This document shows, one piece after another, positions 24,714-35,400 of a stretch of 64,000 bases of DNA; the first letter of the stretch is position 1; every line of letters begins with the position of its first letter. Below the pieces are notes generated by a model. That model worked only from the letters and a program-made list of their open reading frames with translations, was not told the DNA's origin and made no database searches. Origin of the DNA: Entophlyctis helioformis (taxonomy: Eukaryota > Chytridiomycota > Chytridiomycetes > Chytridiales > Chytriomycetaceae). The translations under genes and the position numbers were made by a program. Where the stretch lies: assembly GCA_025526915.1 (NCBI GenBank), contig JAHLKH010000005.1:223211-287210 (forward strand). The letters run 5' to 3'.

Positions 24714-26561
24714 TCAGACTTGAAAGACAAGGGCCATGCCGTCGTCTGATCCACTCAGGACAACGTTGCCGTCGCTGCGAACACAAACGTCGAGCACAGG
24801 GTCCTGGTGGCCCTGCCATTTCTTAACGCATTCGCCCGTCCTGCTGTCCCAAGATCGCACCGTCATGTCGGTCGAGCAGGTGGTCAGCAGATGAGATGCC
24901 TGGTGCCACTTGAGCTTGGTGACAGCATCCTGGAAGCGCGAGGAGAGCACGGTGAGGTGTGGGCTGTCAGATGCTGCATTCGTCGAAATAAACTTGGCGG
25001 TCTGCGCTTATATTGCAACAGCACTGCACAAACCTCGTGGCTGACCGTGTGGCGCAGGCGCATCGTGGTAGTGTCCCAGATGCACACTTTGCCATCCACA
25101 GCTCCAGTGGCGGCGAATGACGATCTGTTGAAAAATGCCATGTCAGCACCTCCACGGCATACGCGAGTCCAAGTACAAAACGCGCTGTCCCTACACGTTG
25201 GAAAAGCCGACGGCTTCGACTGATCCCTCGTGGGAATCAAAAGACGCGAGGATCTTGCCCGTGCCAGAGTGAACAATTCGCGCAGTGCCGTCCTGCGCAC
25301 CAGTCAGAACAAGCGACGAGTCGCGGTTGACTGCGATGGACGTGATGCCACTCTGGTGGAACCGGCCGTCATCAGGTGTGATGCGGTGCACTGCAGTGGC
25401 GTTCTTGGGGTCCCAGATAATAAGAGATCCGTCGGCTGAACCCGAGACGATTGCCTTGCCTGCGAAAGCGTGAACCATCGTTGCAAGTCAATGAGAACCG
25501 ATGAATGGTTGTAAATGGCGCAACTGACGCATAAGGGAGCAAAGTAAAAAGGCAGCCAATCGGCATAAAAGACATACCATCGGGAGTGAACTGTCCGCAA
25601 GTGACAGACTCCACGTGGCCCGTAAAGACGTTCATGCACTTTCCAGACGGAACCTGCCACATCCACAGGGTGCCGTCTTCGCCTCCAGCCAAGAGGACAT
25701 TGCCCTTTGGGTGCCAGCACAACCACTATGGTCCGTTATGCAGCGTGTCAGTACAAGGTCCATGTTGGCCAGCGTGCGACCACACGCACGCGCGCTTACC
25801 GTGACTTCAGTAGGGCCTTCGAGCGCGCAGACCTGGCGACCGTCGGTGATCTGAAAGACAAACACCTTTCCATCCATTCCACCGCTAGCAACGTACTGGC
25901 CGTCATTGCTGAATGCGACCGACACAACAGAGTCTGTGTGCACGCCGAGATCAAACACCTTTTCGCCCGTGTCGACTCTCCAGAGGTAGCTGCGATCGTC
26001 ACCGCCGCCCGTGGCAGCCAGAGTCGGATCGGTCGGATGCAACGCAACCGTGTACACCGGCTCTGTGAAGCAGCGTCAGTTGGTCTGCCGGACCGTGCGT
26101 CGCATGCACTTTTGCCGTGGCGAGTGCGCTCACCTTTGTGGTCAAAGAAGCCCTGCACAGAGTCGTCGACAAAGTCGGCGTTGCCCTGGCCTGCATGCAT
26201 GCATGCATGCATGCATACATGCACAGATGCATGTCCAGCGGTATCGGCATGGCAGCACGGTGCCGCCGAAGCAGGAGCAGCGGTCGTACATCAGCTCAGC
26301 GTCAGACGACTCACAATAGTCACTCGCCTGCCTGCCTGCCCGCAGCCTGGCGTGGTTTCAGGCCGCAGCAGTGCACAGCAGGCAGCGCTCTTGCCCACAC
26401 GCACCTTGTTCGCCCTCGGCGTCAGCGTCGGCCTCGTCAAAAGCCTCTCCGTCTCCGCTCTCATTGTCGTCCTCGTCGTCGCTCATGGGCACATCGTCGT
26501 CCTCGTCGACAACCTGCGCAACGTCGGCCTGGTCGATGAATTCCTCCTCGTTGTCGTTCAT
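24714..26561 (-). CDS. AAMP: AAMP/Sqt1-like WD40 protein
   Basis: The acidic N-terminus MNDNEEEFIDQADVAQVV (ATG 26561), with many Asp/Glu to about 26405, precedes eight or so WD repeats, the layout of AAMP and its yeast counterpart Sqt1 (a chaperone for ribosomal protein uL16). Repeats seen: PTDPTLAATGGGDDRSYLWR (about 26000-26040), VALHPTDP, HTDSVVSVAFSNDGQYVASG (about 25890-25945), LLAGGEDGTLWMWQVPSGK (about 25640-25695), KAIVSGSADGSLIIWDPKNA (25395-25460), LVLTGAQDGTARIVHSGTGK, and the last KWQGHQDPVLDVCVRSDGN to LVFQV with stop at 24714. Introns contain ATGC-type and other short repeats. It is followed on the same strand by RTF1 after 92 bases. A Fanzor relic sits directly before the start codon. 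Confidence 0.85.
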
Positions 26562-26603
26562 CGTGTAGTTTTGCGGTAAAACTCCAAAAACGGTTGCAAG
26601 GCG

Positions 26604-26865
26604 GTTCTCGTATGGGATCCGCTGCTTGCACTGCGGGCACATCTGGCTGGTCAGGTTCTCGTTGCAGCGGTAGATCTGTGTGTGTGTGCGTTCATGATCA
26701 TGTGTCAGTTGGTTCACAGACGGATGGATGGATGGATAGTTGGCATCAGACGCACATAGGCATATCCAGACGACCGCAGATGCCTGATGAGAAACCTCTC
26801 AAACACAGCATGCCGGCCACATTGGCCTGTAAAGTCGATGCCAAATGCCCAGACAGCGGGAATGC
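26604..26865 (-). pseudogene. Fanzor nuclease fragment in AAMP/Ste50-like promoter
   Basis: This 262-base stretch is nearly the same as 32794-33053 of the large Fanzor gene. On the minus strand it holds part of the RuvC-II region exon (AFGIDF, then the FLIRHLRSSGYAY coding sequence), the following intron with its GGATGGAT repeat and GT-rich 3' end, and the next exon IYRCNENLTSQMCPQC, ending just after the first Cys pair of the zinc ribbon. Both ends are abrupt: the second Cys pair and RuvC-III are missing, as is everything before RuvC-II. It lies wholly inside the 371-base region between the AAMP and Ste50-like start codons. The retained exon remains open and in frame with the AAMP ATG (26561). 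Retention of the intron indicates a DNA-level copy, not a reverse-transcribed one. Confidence 0.9.
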
Positions 26866-26932
26866 CGCCTCGTGCCATGCTGCCGACGTTGCATTCAGGC
26901 GCGACTTATCGGGCTTTCCTTTGCAGCCACCA

Positions 26933-29900
26933 ATGGAGAATTGGACGGTCGACCAAGTTGCGGCCTGGCTGGCGTCTCTCGGTCTCGCAAACCACGAAAG
27001 CGCCTTCCGCGGTGGGTTGCGTGTGGCTCTGGCCTGTCCAGCATGTCCATGCAGGTCTATGCAGGTCCATGCAGGTCCATGCAGGTTCATGCCGTTCCCT
27101 TGGTCCCGGCTTGCCCAAAGGACGAGACGGCTTCAGATAGATAGAACATTGGCGCTGTGCCACAGCATCTGCCTCCAGCAAGCCGGCTCTGTCCGACCAG
27201 ACTACTCTTGTCTCTTGCGCTACATATTGGCGTGCATCTGGCAGGCAGACATGCCGCCAACCGTTTCTGGCAGCCAGCTGTTGGCGGCCAAAGACGGAGC
27301 GGCAGCGCCTTCGTCGTCTCTCGTGCCTGCTTGAATCGCCCTCTTCACCAAGCAGCCCCTTCCCTCACAGTTCAAGGCCGTCGAAACTCCGACGGCGCGC
27401 ACTCCGACACCAAAGCTAATTCCCGCCGGCATGCCCCACTTCATCATGGACAGAAAACAACATAACAGGTGACCTGCTGGTCCACGCCGACCATGACATG
27501 CTGAAAGAGCTGGACATTGCTACGGTTGGCGAACGCATTGCCCTGCTCAAGGCTGTCTACAACATCAAAGTCAAGAGCGGGATTCCAATCGAGGAAGACG
27601 ACTACGTGCCAGAGAGTAGGATCAACGCCATGCTGCTTTGTCTCGAAATCTGCTTGCACATCCTGACTTTGGCCTCGATGCGTTGCTGTCAATCCAGGTG
27701 CAACTCCCCCGTCTGCCAGCATCGTAAGCTGCGACGCATCTGCCGCTCGGGTGTCTGCCAAACTGGCGTGCACGCTCGACTGCCTGTGCAGAGCCACTGC
27801 CAAACAGCTAACCCAAACACTTCTCGGCTGGCGGCAGGAAATCTGGCATACCCCTGCACTGGAGGGCCTTGTTCACGTCCCGGTTGCAGAGGATGGATCG
27901 AGATTTGAGCTAATGATCAGCGAGCAAGGTGGGTGCTGCTCCTGATCGGCACGAATTGGAACGCCTTGTCGACCAACACTCACTGATCTGGCACGCATTC
28001 TCAACTGTCGCGTTCGTGAACGCATATATGCACAATAGCGCGCACAATCGAGCGGCTGAATGCCGAGGTTGCAATGCTGTCCACCGAGCTTCGCACACTT
28101 AAAGACGATCTCCGCCCTGTCTGGATGCTCGTGGCAGAATACAAGGTGCGCACCCCTGCAATGCCAAGCAGTGATTGTGGCTGCCTTCTGCTCCTTTTGA
28201 GAATGGCGCAGTATGAGATGCACACAATGCTTACAAAATGCATGCAAACAGACGTTTCAGGAAAGACTCGATATCGCTGCCAGCGCAGTCGCAACCCCTG
28301 CAACAGCCGCATCGATCTCGCAACGAGAAAGGGATCTTCCTGCTGGCATATCGGCTGCAGCATCGCCCGTATCTGCAACCACATTTGCTCCCTTTGGCAT
28401 CTTGCTGCAGGAAAGCGCGGCTCCTTCGGGGACACTTGGCTCACAGGGCTCTCTTGGTCTGGCAGGCAACCCCTCCACATTATCAGCAGCCTCAGCACTG
28501 CCATCGGCAATCTCTGGACAACAGATGCAACCAGTTGCTGTCAACCATCAGAAGAATGCCAAAACGACCACAGCCACCGCGACTGTTGCAAGTGCTTCAT
28601 CGACGTCTTCCGCGAATGCCGCTCCCTCTACCACATCGTCCATCTTTGCATCGATCACCGGTCATGGCGGCTTGTCAGCATTGTCGACATCATCCGCTGG
28701 AAAGACGTCTACAAAGTCCCCAGCCAAGTCTTCTCAGCAAGCACCATTCTCCATGTCTCTGAACACCACCAAAGGCAGCAAAGCTGCTCATGGAGACGAC
28801 CTTGTGTCGCCAGTTTCTGCCAGGCCGGCTGTTTCGCCTGGAAGTGTGGTGCGTATCAAGGTGTTTTCTTCACAGGCATTCGCCACACCAAAAGCTGACT
28901 CTTTCTGTTCGGCGGTGCCGTCCCTGGGCATACCGTCTACTGCACTTCAGCTCAAGTCGCCTGATCCTGACAATGGAACCATCCGCGTGTATGGCCATCG
29001 CCTTCCAAATCGAGAAAACGAGTCGTACAAGAGCTTTCGTGTCAACATCATGGACAACTGCATGAAGATCATTCCCGAGGTGCTGAAAAAGTACAAGGTG
29101 AACGAGAACTGGCAAAACTACGCGCTTTTTGTTCAGTTCCGTGGAAAGGGTAAGCTGGATCGAGTGCTGCACGAACATGCCAAATGCTGGTCATTCTCGA
29201 GGTTGCGTTTTGGCAACCGCCACTGGCATGTGTGTCCTGCTCCGTCTTGCTGACTCGTGCAAATGCGTGTACTTGCGTGCCATCCGGCAGAGAGATGCCT
29301 GAGCTTCAATGAGCGTCCCTTGGTGCTGGTCAACAAGATGCGCGACGGCGATGAGCTGCCAGAGTTTTACATCAAGCACATCAAGCAGGTTCATGCGCCA
29401 GGTGTGCGTGTTTCGGCATTGCCGTCGGATGTCTCTGCCCACAGCACGCAGCATGGCTCGGCACTAGCGCCTGGCATCATTTTGCCCTTACCCGCGAGTT
29501 CGGTCGCCATCCCTACGGTCGAAAGTGTAGCGCCAAAGACCGAGGAACACGCAATGGCCGTTGCCGTCTACGAATACAGCGCACAGCGCGACGACGAGAT
29601 GAATGTCGAGATTGGCGACATGTTTGTGATCGTCTCGCGTGAAACAGGCTGGTTTGTCGTGGAGAAGAACGGACGCCGAGGCTGGGTTCCCGCAGGCTGC
29701 CTGCTTGAAAGCAACGTCGTCGGAAATGCAGACGCCTTTGAGGACAACGATGTTGCGCAGACAGGCACGGTGCTCCATGACTATGAAAAGATGTCGCCCA
29801 ACGAGCTTACGATCCACAAGGGCGATGCACTTGCAATCCACCGCAAGTTTCAGCACTGGCTCCTTGTCGACTGCCGCGGCGATCATGGCTGGGTCCCGTC

Positions 29901-32120
29901 TTGCTACGTGTCCATTGTGTCGGGCGACGGTAAGCCTGTTTCTGTGCCGCTTCCCTGACTCTGATGATGCGTTCCTATCTCTGCTTCTCACGTGCCCTCT
30001 CTCTTCTTCTCCCATGGAAACTTGAATCTTCATGGCTTGACAGACGCAGCATCACGGCAAGTCAGTATGAAGGTATACATCCAGACATTACCGTCTATGC
30101 CAATGCCATGAGCATCCAACTAACGCGCCTTTCTGGTGGATCACGGCCACCGTATAAAATCGGGTGATCCAGTCAGCAGCCAGCGCCGCGCCGCCCAACT
30201 TTTCTGATCTGCCCGACTTTGCAGGGGTTGTGGTCCGCCTGGATGAGTCCAACCCTGCAGTGTCGGTGTGTGCGCAGCTTGAACGGCTTCACTTTGCTGT
30301 CAAGTCTTCCCACTGATTTGTCCATGCAATGCACGGCGTGGTTGGCTTACACAGAGCAAGGCCACAACCAGCACCAGCACGCCTGCTGCATCACGAACCG
30401 TAACAGCCAATGGAGCGTCTGCCGCCAACCCGAACATCGCTGTTTCCACCATCAACACGGCCATGGCAGCATCTGTTGCAGCTCCATTATCGGCACCCCT
30501 AATGGCTGGCCGAGCAACAACGTTTCCAGGAGCTCGCGAAGTGCGCGAACAAGAAACGCAGCAGCAAGGGCCGCAGTCACAGCAGGAGCAACAGCAATCG
30601 CGGCACGGACGGTCTGCCTCGGACGGTTCAAAGTCCATTGCAAACAAAGCCGGTCTGCCCAGCACAACGCCAACTGGCAGCAACACGGCTCTCTCCAAGC
30701 TTAGCACACTGCTCGATTCCATCAACCCTTACCTGAGCGACATTGCAAGTTCGAATCCATCCATGGCGTCGCTCAATGACCAGTTGGACGCCGTCAACGC
30801 GTCACAGCAGGGGCTCGGCCAACCGACCAACGCAGCGTCGCAGTCACTGATACCAGCGCCAGAAAGTGCACCACCTCAACCGCCACCCCAGTCAGGAGTG
30901 CGTGGTTCTCAACCGAGTTTGGCGGTTGCAGGCGGTCCAGGCCGATCCCAACATTTCGAAGCACCAGCCGCACTTGGATCTGCTGGTCTGCAGCCGGTTT
31001 CCTCTCAAGGTGCCCATAGTCTCCAGCCATTGAGCACATCTAGCACAGCTCCATTGTCGGCACCGCTTGTCGGCAGCCAGATGACTGGATTTTCGGGTAA
31101 AGCCGCAGCAGATGACGAGCTGAGCCATCTTGGTCAACTTTTGCAGCAAACCGACAGGCTTCTCTCGGAACTCCAAGGCGAGGTGCTTCACGACACATCT
31201 AGCATGAGTGCGTCCAGCGCGCGCGGCGGGAGCGAGAGTATCAACAAAAACACGCCACTCAGTCTGCTCGTGTCTGCCAGGGAGATGGTCAACGTGCTAC
31301 TGAACCGCCTTTGCGTGCACGGCAGCCACGTCATCTCGTCACCAGTGTACCAGAGCGTTGTGCAGGCGCTTGACAAGCTGATCCAGAGAGGCCAAAAACG
31401 AGTCGCGGAGCTTCGGCAGGATCGTGGCCTTGTTGTGCAGGGCGGCTCGCTTGTGCAGCGTAGCGACACTGGCTCGAGGACGGTTGGGAGCAGCGATCGC
31501 GACGGCATGATCAAGGAGGCAATCGACCAGACATACAATGCCCTTGCAAAGATTGTTGCACTGCTTCTGGAAGATGTCAAGACTGGATCAAGGGCATTTG
31601 CAGCATCGGCTGGCGGCGTTGGTGGCCATGCAGAGGTTCGAGAGCTCGAGTACTTTGGGGTCGGATCTGCACACCAGCAGCAAGGGCAGCAGCCTCTATA
31701 TGTTAGTACAACAACAGTCGATTGGCGGGCACAGCGGCATCAGCATCAGCATCAGGGTCAGGGTCAGGATCGGGCTTGGGCGGGGCTGTCCGTGCAAGGC
31801 AAGACGGCAATGCGTCTCCATCTGGTTCTGCAGCCAAGGCCGCGTCCCAAAGCAGCACGGGCGATGCATCGTCGACAGACATCCATCGCGAGCTGCAAGC
31901 CAAGATGCGCGCCATCCAAGGTGCCCGTCGCGTTGCTGCACCGCAAGGGCTGCCGAGCGACGATGGCGCATCGTCTGCACCAACAGCAGCACCGACGGCA
32001 GGCAACGCATCGCCAATCACCGCATCCGGCAGTCCCTTGCCGCCGCCCAAGCGCACTGTCGGCCTGGTGTCGTCAAGCAGCGTCCCTCCGCCGCCCCCTC
32101 CCCAACCGCAAAGTCGCTGA
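26933..32120 (+). CDS. Ste50/Ubc2-like SAM-RA-SH3-SH3 adaptor
   Basis: ATG at 26933 starts a SAM domain: MENWTVDQVAAWLASLGLAN, then after introns LLVHADHDMLKELDIATVGE and RIALLKAVYNIK (about 27480-27570). A coiled coil follows (TIERLNAEVAMLSTELRTLK, 28045-28105) and a Ser/Ala-rich linker. The Ras-association domain is GTIRVYGHRLPNRENE to YALFVQFRGK (28975-29148) plus LSFNERPLVLVNKMRDGDEL (about 29300-29355). Two SH3 domains follow: AVAVYEYSAQRDDEMNVEIG with GRRGWVPAGCLLE (29555-29710), and GTVLHDYEKMSPNELTIHKG with DHGWVPSCYVS (29765-29920). A long Ser/Gln/Pro-rich tail with a helical region (AADDELSHLGQLLQQTDRLL) runs to TGA at 32118-32120. SAM-RA plus SH3s is the Ubc2 arrangement of the Ste11-Ste7-MAPK pathway adaptor; yeast Ste50 lacks SH3 domains. 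The tail exon structure after 30020 is less certain. Confidence 0.82.
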
Positions 32121-32145
32121 TTAAAGGTGCTGGTTTTGGTGTTTC

Positions 32146-32161
32146 AACCGGCCTGGAAAAG
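32146..32161 (+). repeat. Putative target-site duplication, Ste50-like side
   Basis: AACCGGCCTGGAAAAG, 26 bases after the Ste50-like stop codon, matches 41185-41201 with a single extra G there. Direct orientation and position at both borders of the Fanzor island suggest a duplication made on insertion. Confidence 0.5.
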
Positions 32162-32171
32162 GGCCCGATAT

Positions 32172-32184
32172 TCATACCATTACC
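32172..32184 (+). repeat. Terminal inverted repeat, Fanzor 3' side
   Basis: TCATACCATTACC is the exact reverse complement of 41171-41183. With a few mismatches the similarity extends outward over about ten further bases (GGCCCG). The inner flank is the conserved 3' hairpin of the Fanzor non-coding segment. Confidence 0.55.
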
Positions 32185-32404
32185 AAGAAGTATTGAATAC
32201 AATTCATCGCAAGAGGCGACGAATGCAAGCCAGCACATCACACGATGGAAGGTTCGAGTCAGCAACGAGCATGCAATGACAAGCGGGCGAGGCACATCCA
32301 ACGAGATGCTTACCTTGCACCATTGTTTGAACAATGATGTGATAAGTGACCCGTTAGGTCGATCGGGAGGTCCCCCGATTCAAAGTGTTGGTAGTCAAAC
32401 AAGT
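32185..32404 (-). ncRNA. Candidate Fanzor guide RNA scaffold (fRNA), copy A
   Basis: The 200-odd bases after the Fanzor stop are non-coding yet strongly conserved with 63446-63630 in the same position after another Fanzor gene, while the protein tails of the two copies differ. Read on the minus strand there is a hairpin with stem ATCGGG/CCCGAT and 6-base loop (32362-32379), then GGTAAG, then GGATGTGCCTCGCCCGC, GCTGACTCGAACC, and near the element end a 9-pair hairpin (32202-32224) whose stem shows a T-A to A-T exchange in the other copy. TnpB and Fanzor loci usually encode their guide RNA in exactly this 3' position, with the guide read from the flank beyond the element end. The function is inferred; conservation and pairing are seen. 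Confidence 0.6.
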
Positions 32405-35400
32405 CACTGTGGGATGCAGGTCAAGTGACTTGAGGCAGGCTGTCCGCGTGTTGGTCGCAGCTGGTCGACACGTCTTGCACGATCCTGGACAACAGGCCGA
32501 TCAGATGGTGTTGGAGGCTGCTGGATGACTGGCGGATCGAGTGGTGCCAGAGGCTGCTGGTCGACAGGCGGAGCACGTATTGCACGCAGCTGGATGGAGA
32601 TATGCATTGCCGCGATGCTGTTGAGGTGCGCTTGCGTGGCTGGATTGCTGTCGGCTTTGGTGTGCGTCAAGTAGAGCGGCCGGTGTCCAAAGAGCAGATG
32701 CCACAGTGCGACCATCCCGATGTTGGTGGCTCCAAGCACGTCGCGGTGGTAGACGGTCTTGCAGTCTGTGCACTCGTAGCGTCGCAGGTTGGTGCGGTTC
32801 TTGTCTGGGATCCGCTGCTTGCACTGCGGGCACATCTGGCTGGTCAGGTTCTCGTTGCAGCGGTAGATCTGTGTGTGTGTGCATGATCGTGTGGTCAGTT
32901 GGTGCACAGATGGATGGATGGATGGCATGGCATCAGACGCACATAGGCATATCCAGACGACCGCAGATGCCTGATGAGAAACTTCTCAAACACAGCGTGC
33001 CGGCCACCTTGGCCTGTAAAGTCGATGCCAAATGCCCACACAACGGGAATGTCCTTCTCTGTTGGCTTGTCACAGCGGCCTTGAGATGCACAAGATGCAC
33101 GCTCTCCAGTCTTTGATCCTGCCAGATTCATGATGCCCTCAAGAGCGTTTCCGCGAATAGATGTGCGGTTGCTGCACATGGTGAACCGCTTGGCCTTGAC
33201 CTTCTGTGGAATGCCATGCCATGCCATGCCATCCAGTGTGATCAGCAGGCGATCAAGCAGCATGGCGGCCGTGGCAATGGGCATCCAGAACCAGAGAAAA
33301 CATACCTTGCATTCAGGAATGGCGAGCAGTACGCCAAGCAGCGCAGATCCCAAAAGGCTCTCTCGCCAGGCTTGACGTTTGGATCGGCATGCTTTGCTGT
33401 CTTGAATGCAATAACCTCGTGGACGTCGGCTGCCTTGGCATATGATTGTTGAGCCTGGCACAAGAGACAGGCACTGTGAGTTGATCTGGTCAAGAATGCG
33501 CGTGGCAGAGTCATTGCATACATACCACCGCTGAAAGATGCCCTCAGCATGTGCCATGCCAGAGGAGAGCACGTAGTTGGACTCGAGCGTATACGAAAAG
33601 TCTCTGAGGTCGACCAAGATGCTGGACGCGCCATACAGGTACCGCTTGCCCCAATCAATGCCGACAATACGCACAAACCGGTAGCCCTTGTTGGTGAACA
33701 GCTTGTTGGCTTTGAGGATGTTGGGCAATCGCTGCGAGGCGAAAAAGTTGCGCTGGGCCTGTCATGACATGGCATGAGTGAGGAATGTGCAATGCATGTG
33801 CACCAATGCGCGAGGTTGGCATGCAAGTGGCTTACAGGATTGGGCGTGTATGACTTGGCGGCTGATGGGTCGGCTGGATCGGCGGCTGTGGATGGCATGT
33901 CAGTCGGTGTGGACAACAAGAACGCGTCTGGATTGGCACAGCAACTCACATGTGACGTCCATGTGATCATGCCCATCATGCCCATCATCATGAGCATCAC
34001 CAGCAAGACTGAGCTGCTCGCCTGAAGACGCCGGATCAGAACCTGCAGATCGAGGCGGCAGTCAGAACCAATGTGTGCACCATCGCATTCAAGCACGCCA
34101 CATACTGCGTGGTGACTCTGGACGGTCTGTGCGAAAGTCCAGAGTCAGCTGAGAGACGCTGTATCCATCAGTCTTGATGCTGCCTAGTCTGACAGCCTTG
34201 GTTGGTCGCGCTGGGGGCAGGGCTTTGATCGCAGCCTGGATGTAATCCTCGCGCTCCTTGCCATCCAGACTCTGCTTGTTGGCCTCTTGCGTCGCCTTGG
34301 CTTTGGCCGCATTCTTTGCCTTGGCGTTGGCCGCGTCCATATCTGCTTGGGCCTCTGCCGGCGTTTGATACCGTCGTGTATCCGAGGCAAGTCCAGGGAG
34401 GAGGATGTCGAGAACGCAATCCTCGCGGCTTGAGCTGAAAGCGGTTTGTATGTCCTTGCTGGATGACACAAGAGTCAAGGCTTGCAAGCCAGGCTCTTTG
34501 AGAAGAGTGGTTTGTAAGTATCAAATCATGTAAACATGGCATAACCAAGTGCGACCTACTGCTGATCGCAGCCAAGAGACGCTCTTGCAAAGCCTGCAAT
34601 GCCGCGTTGTTCTTGGTTGGCTTGCGATCCTTCAGGTTCCCTATCACCGACCAAAACAGAATGGTCTCGGTGATATGGACAAACGGGTCCCGATTCGCCG
34701 CCTCAGGGCATAACTTGATCACTGTTTCGCCGGCCAGCTTGCGCAGCCGGTAGAACTTGCCTATTTCCGACAGCGATTTGTTGAGCAAGATCGCCGCAAG
34801 CCTGACCAGCTGTCGGGGGATCCCAGCAATGGCTATTCCCTCCGTGTCTGAAGGTGTGCTGGATGCCGCGTCTGTGGTGGCCTCGTCCCTCTCGCCACAT
34901 GGCTTCTTGGTCGCGGTGCAATCGGTGGGCGACGAAGAGCTAGACAGGGCCCTCTTGCGACCTGCCGCAGGAGGTGCAGCATCCAGAGTGGCTTGTGGTG
35001 CAGCGTCAAGATCGGCCAGCGATGGGGCATCCTCAGCGACCAGCGGCATGGCGTCCTCAGCGACCTGTGGTGTGGCATCCTCAGCGGCCAGTGGTGTGGC
35101 GTCCTCAATGGCTTTGGTCATGGCCGCGACTGATGCCACGACCTCCTCCTTTGATGCACCGGGCATCAGCTGGTGGGCAGCAGCAAGCACGAGCATCGAC
35201 TGGTTCGAGATGACATGCACTGCCAGCATGGTGCAGATATCTCGGGCCAAGTAGTTGTAGATGTCATTGGTCGCTTTCCCACACAGACCAACAGCCAGCT
35301 TGCATGGCAGGACTGCCTTGTCCAAATCTGTCTGGATCGCGCTTGTCTGGATCGCGTCCATCTTGTCAGCATCCATCATATCCATGCCCATCATGTCAGC

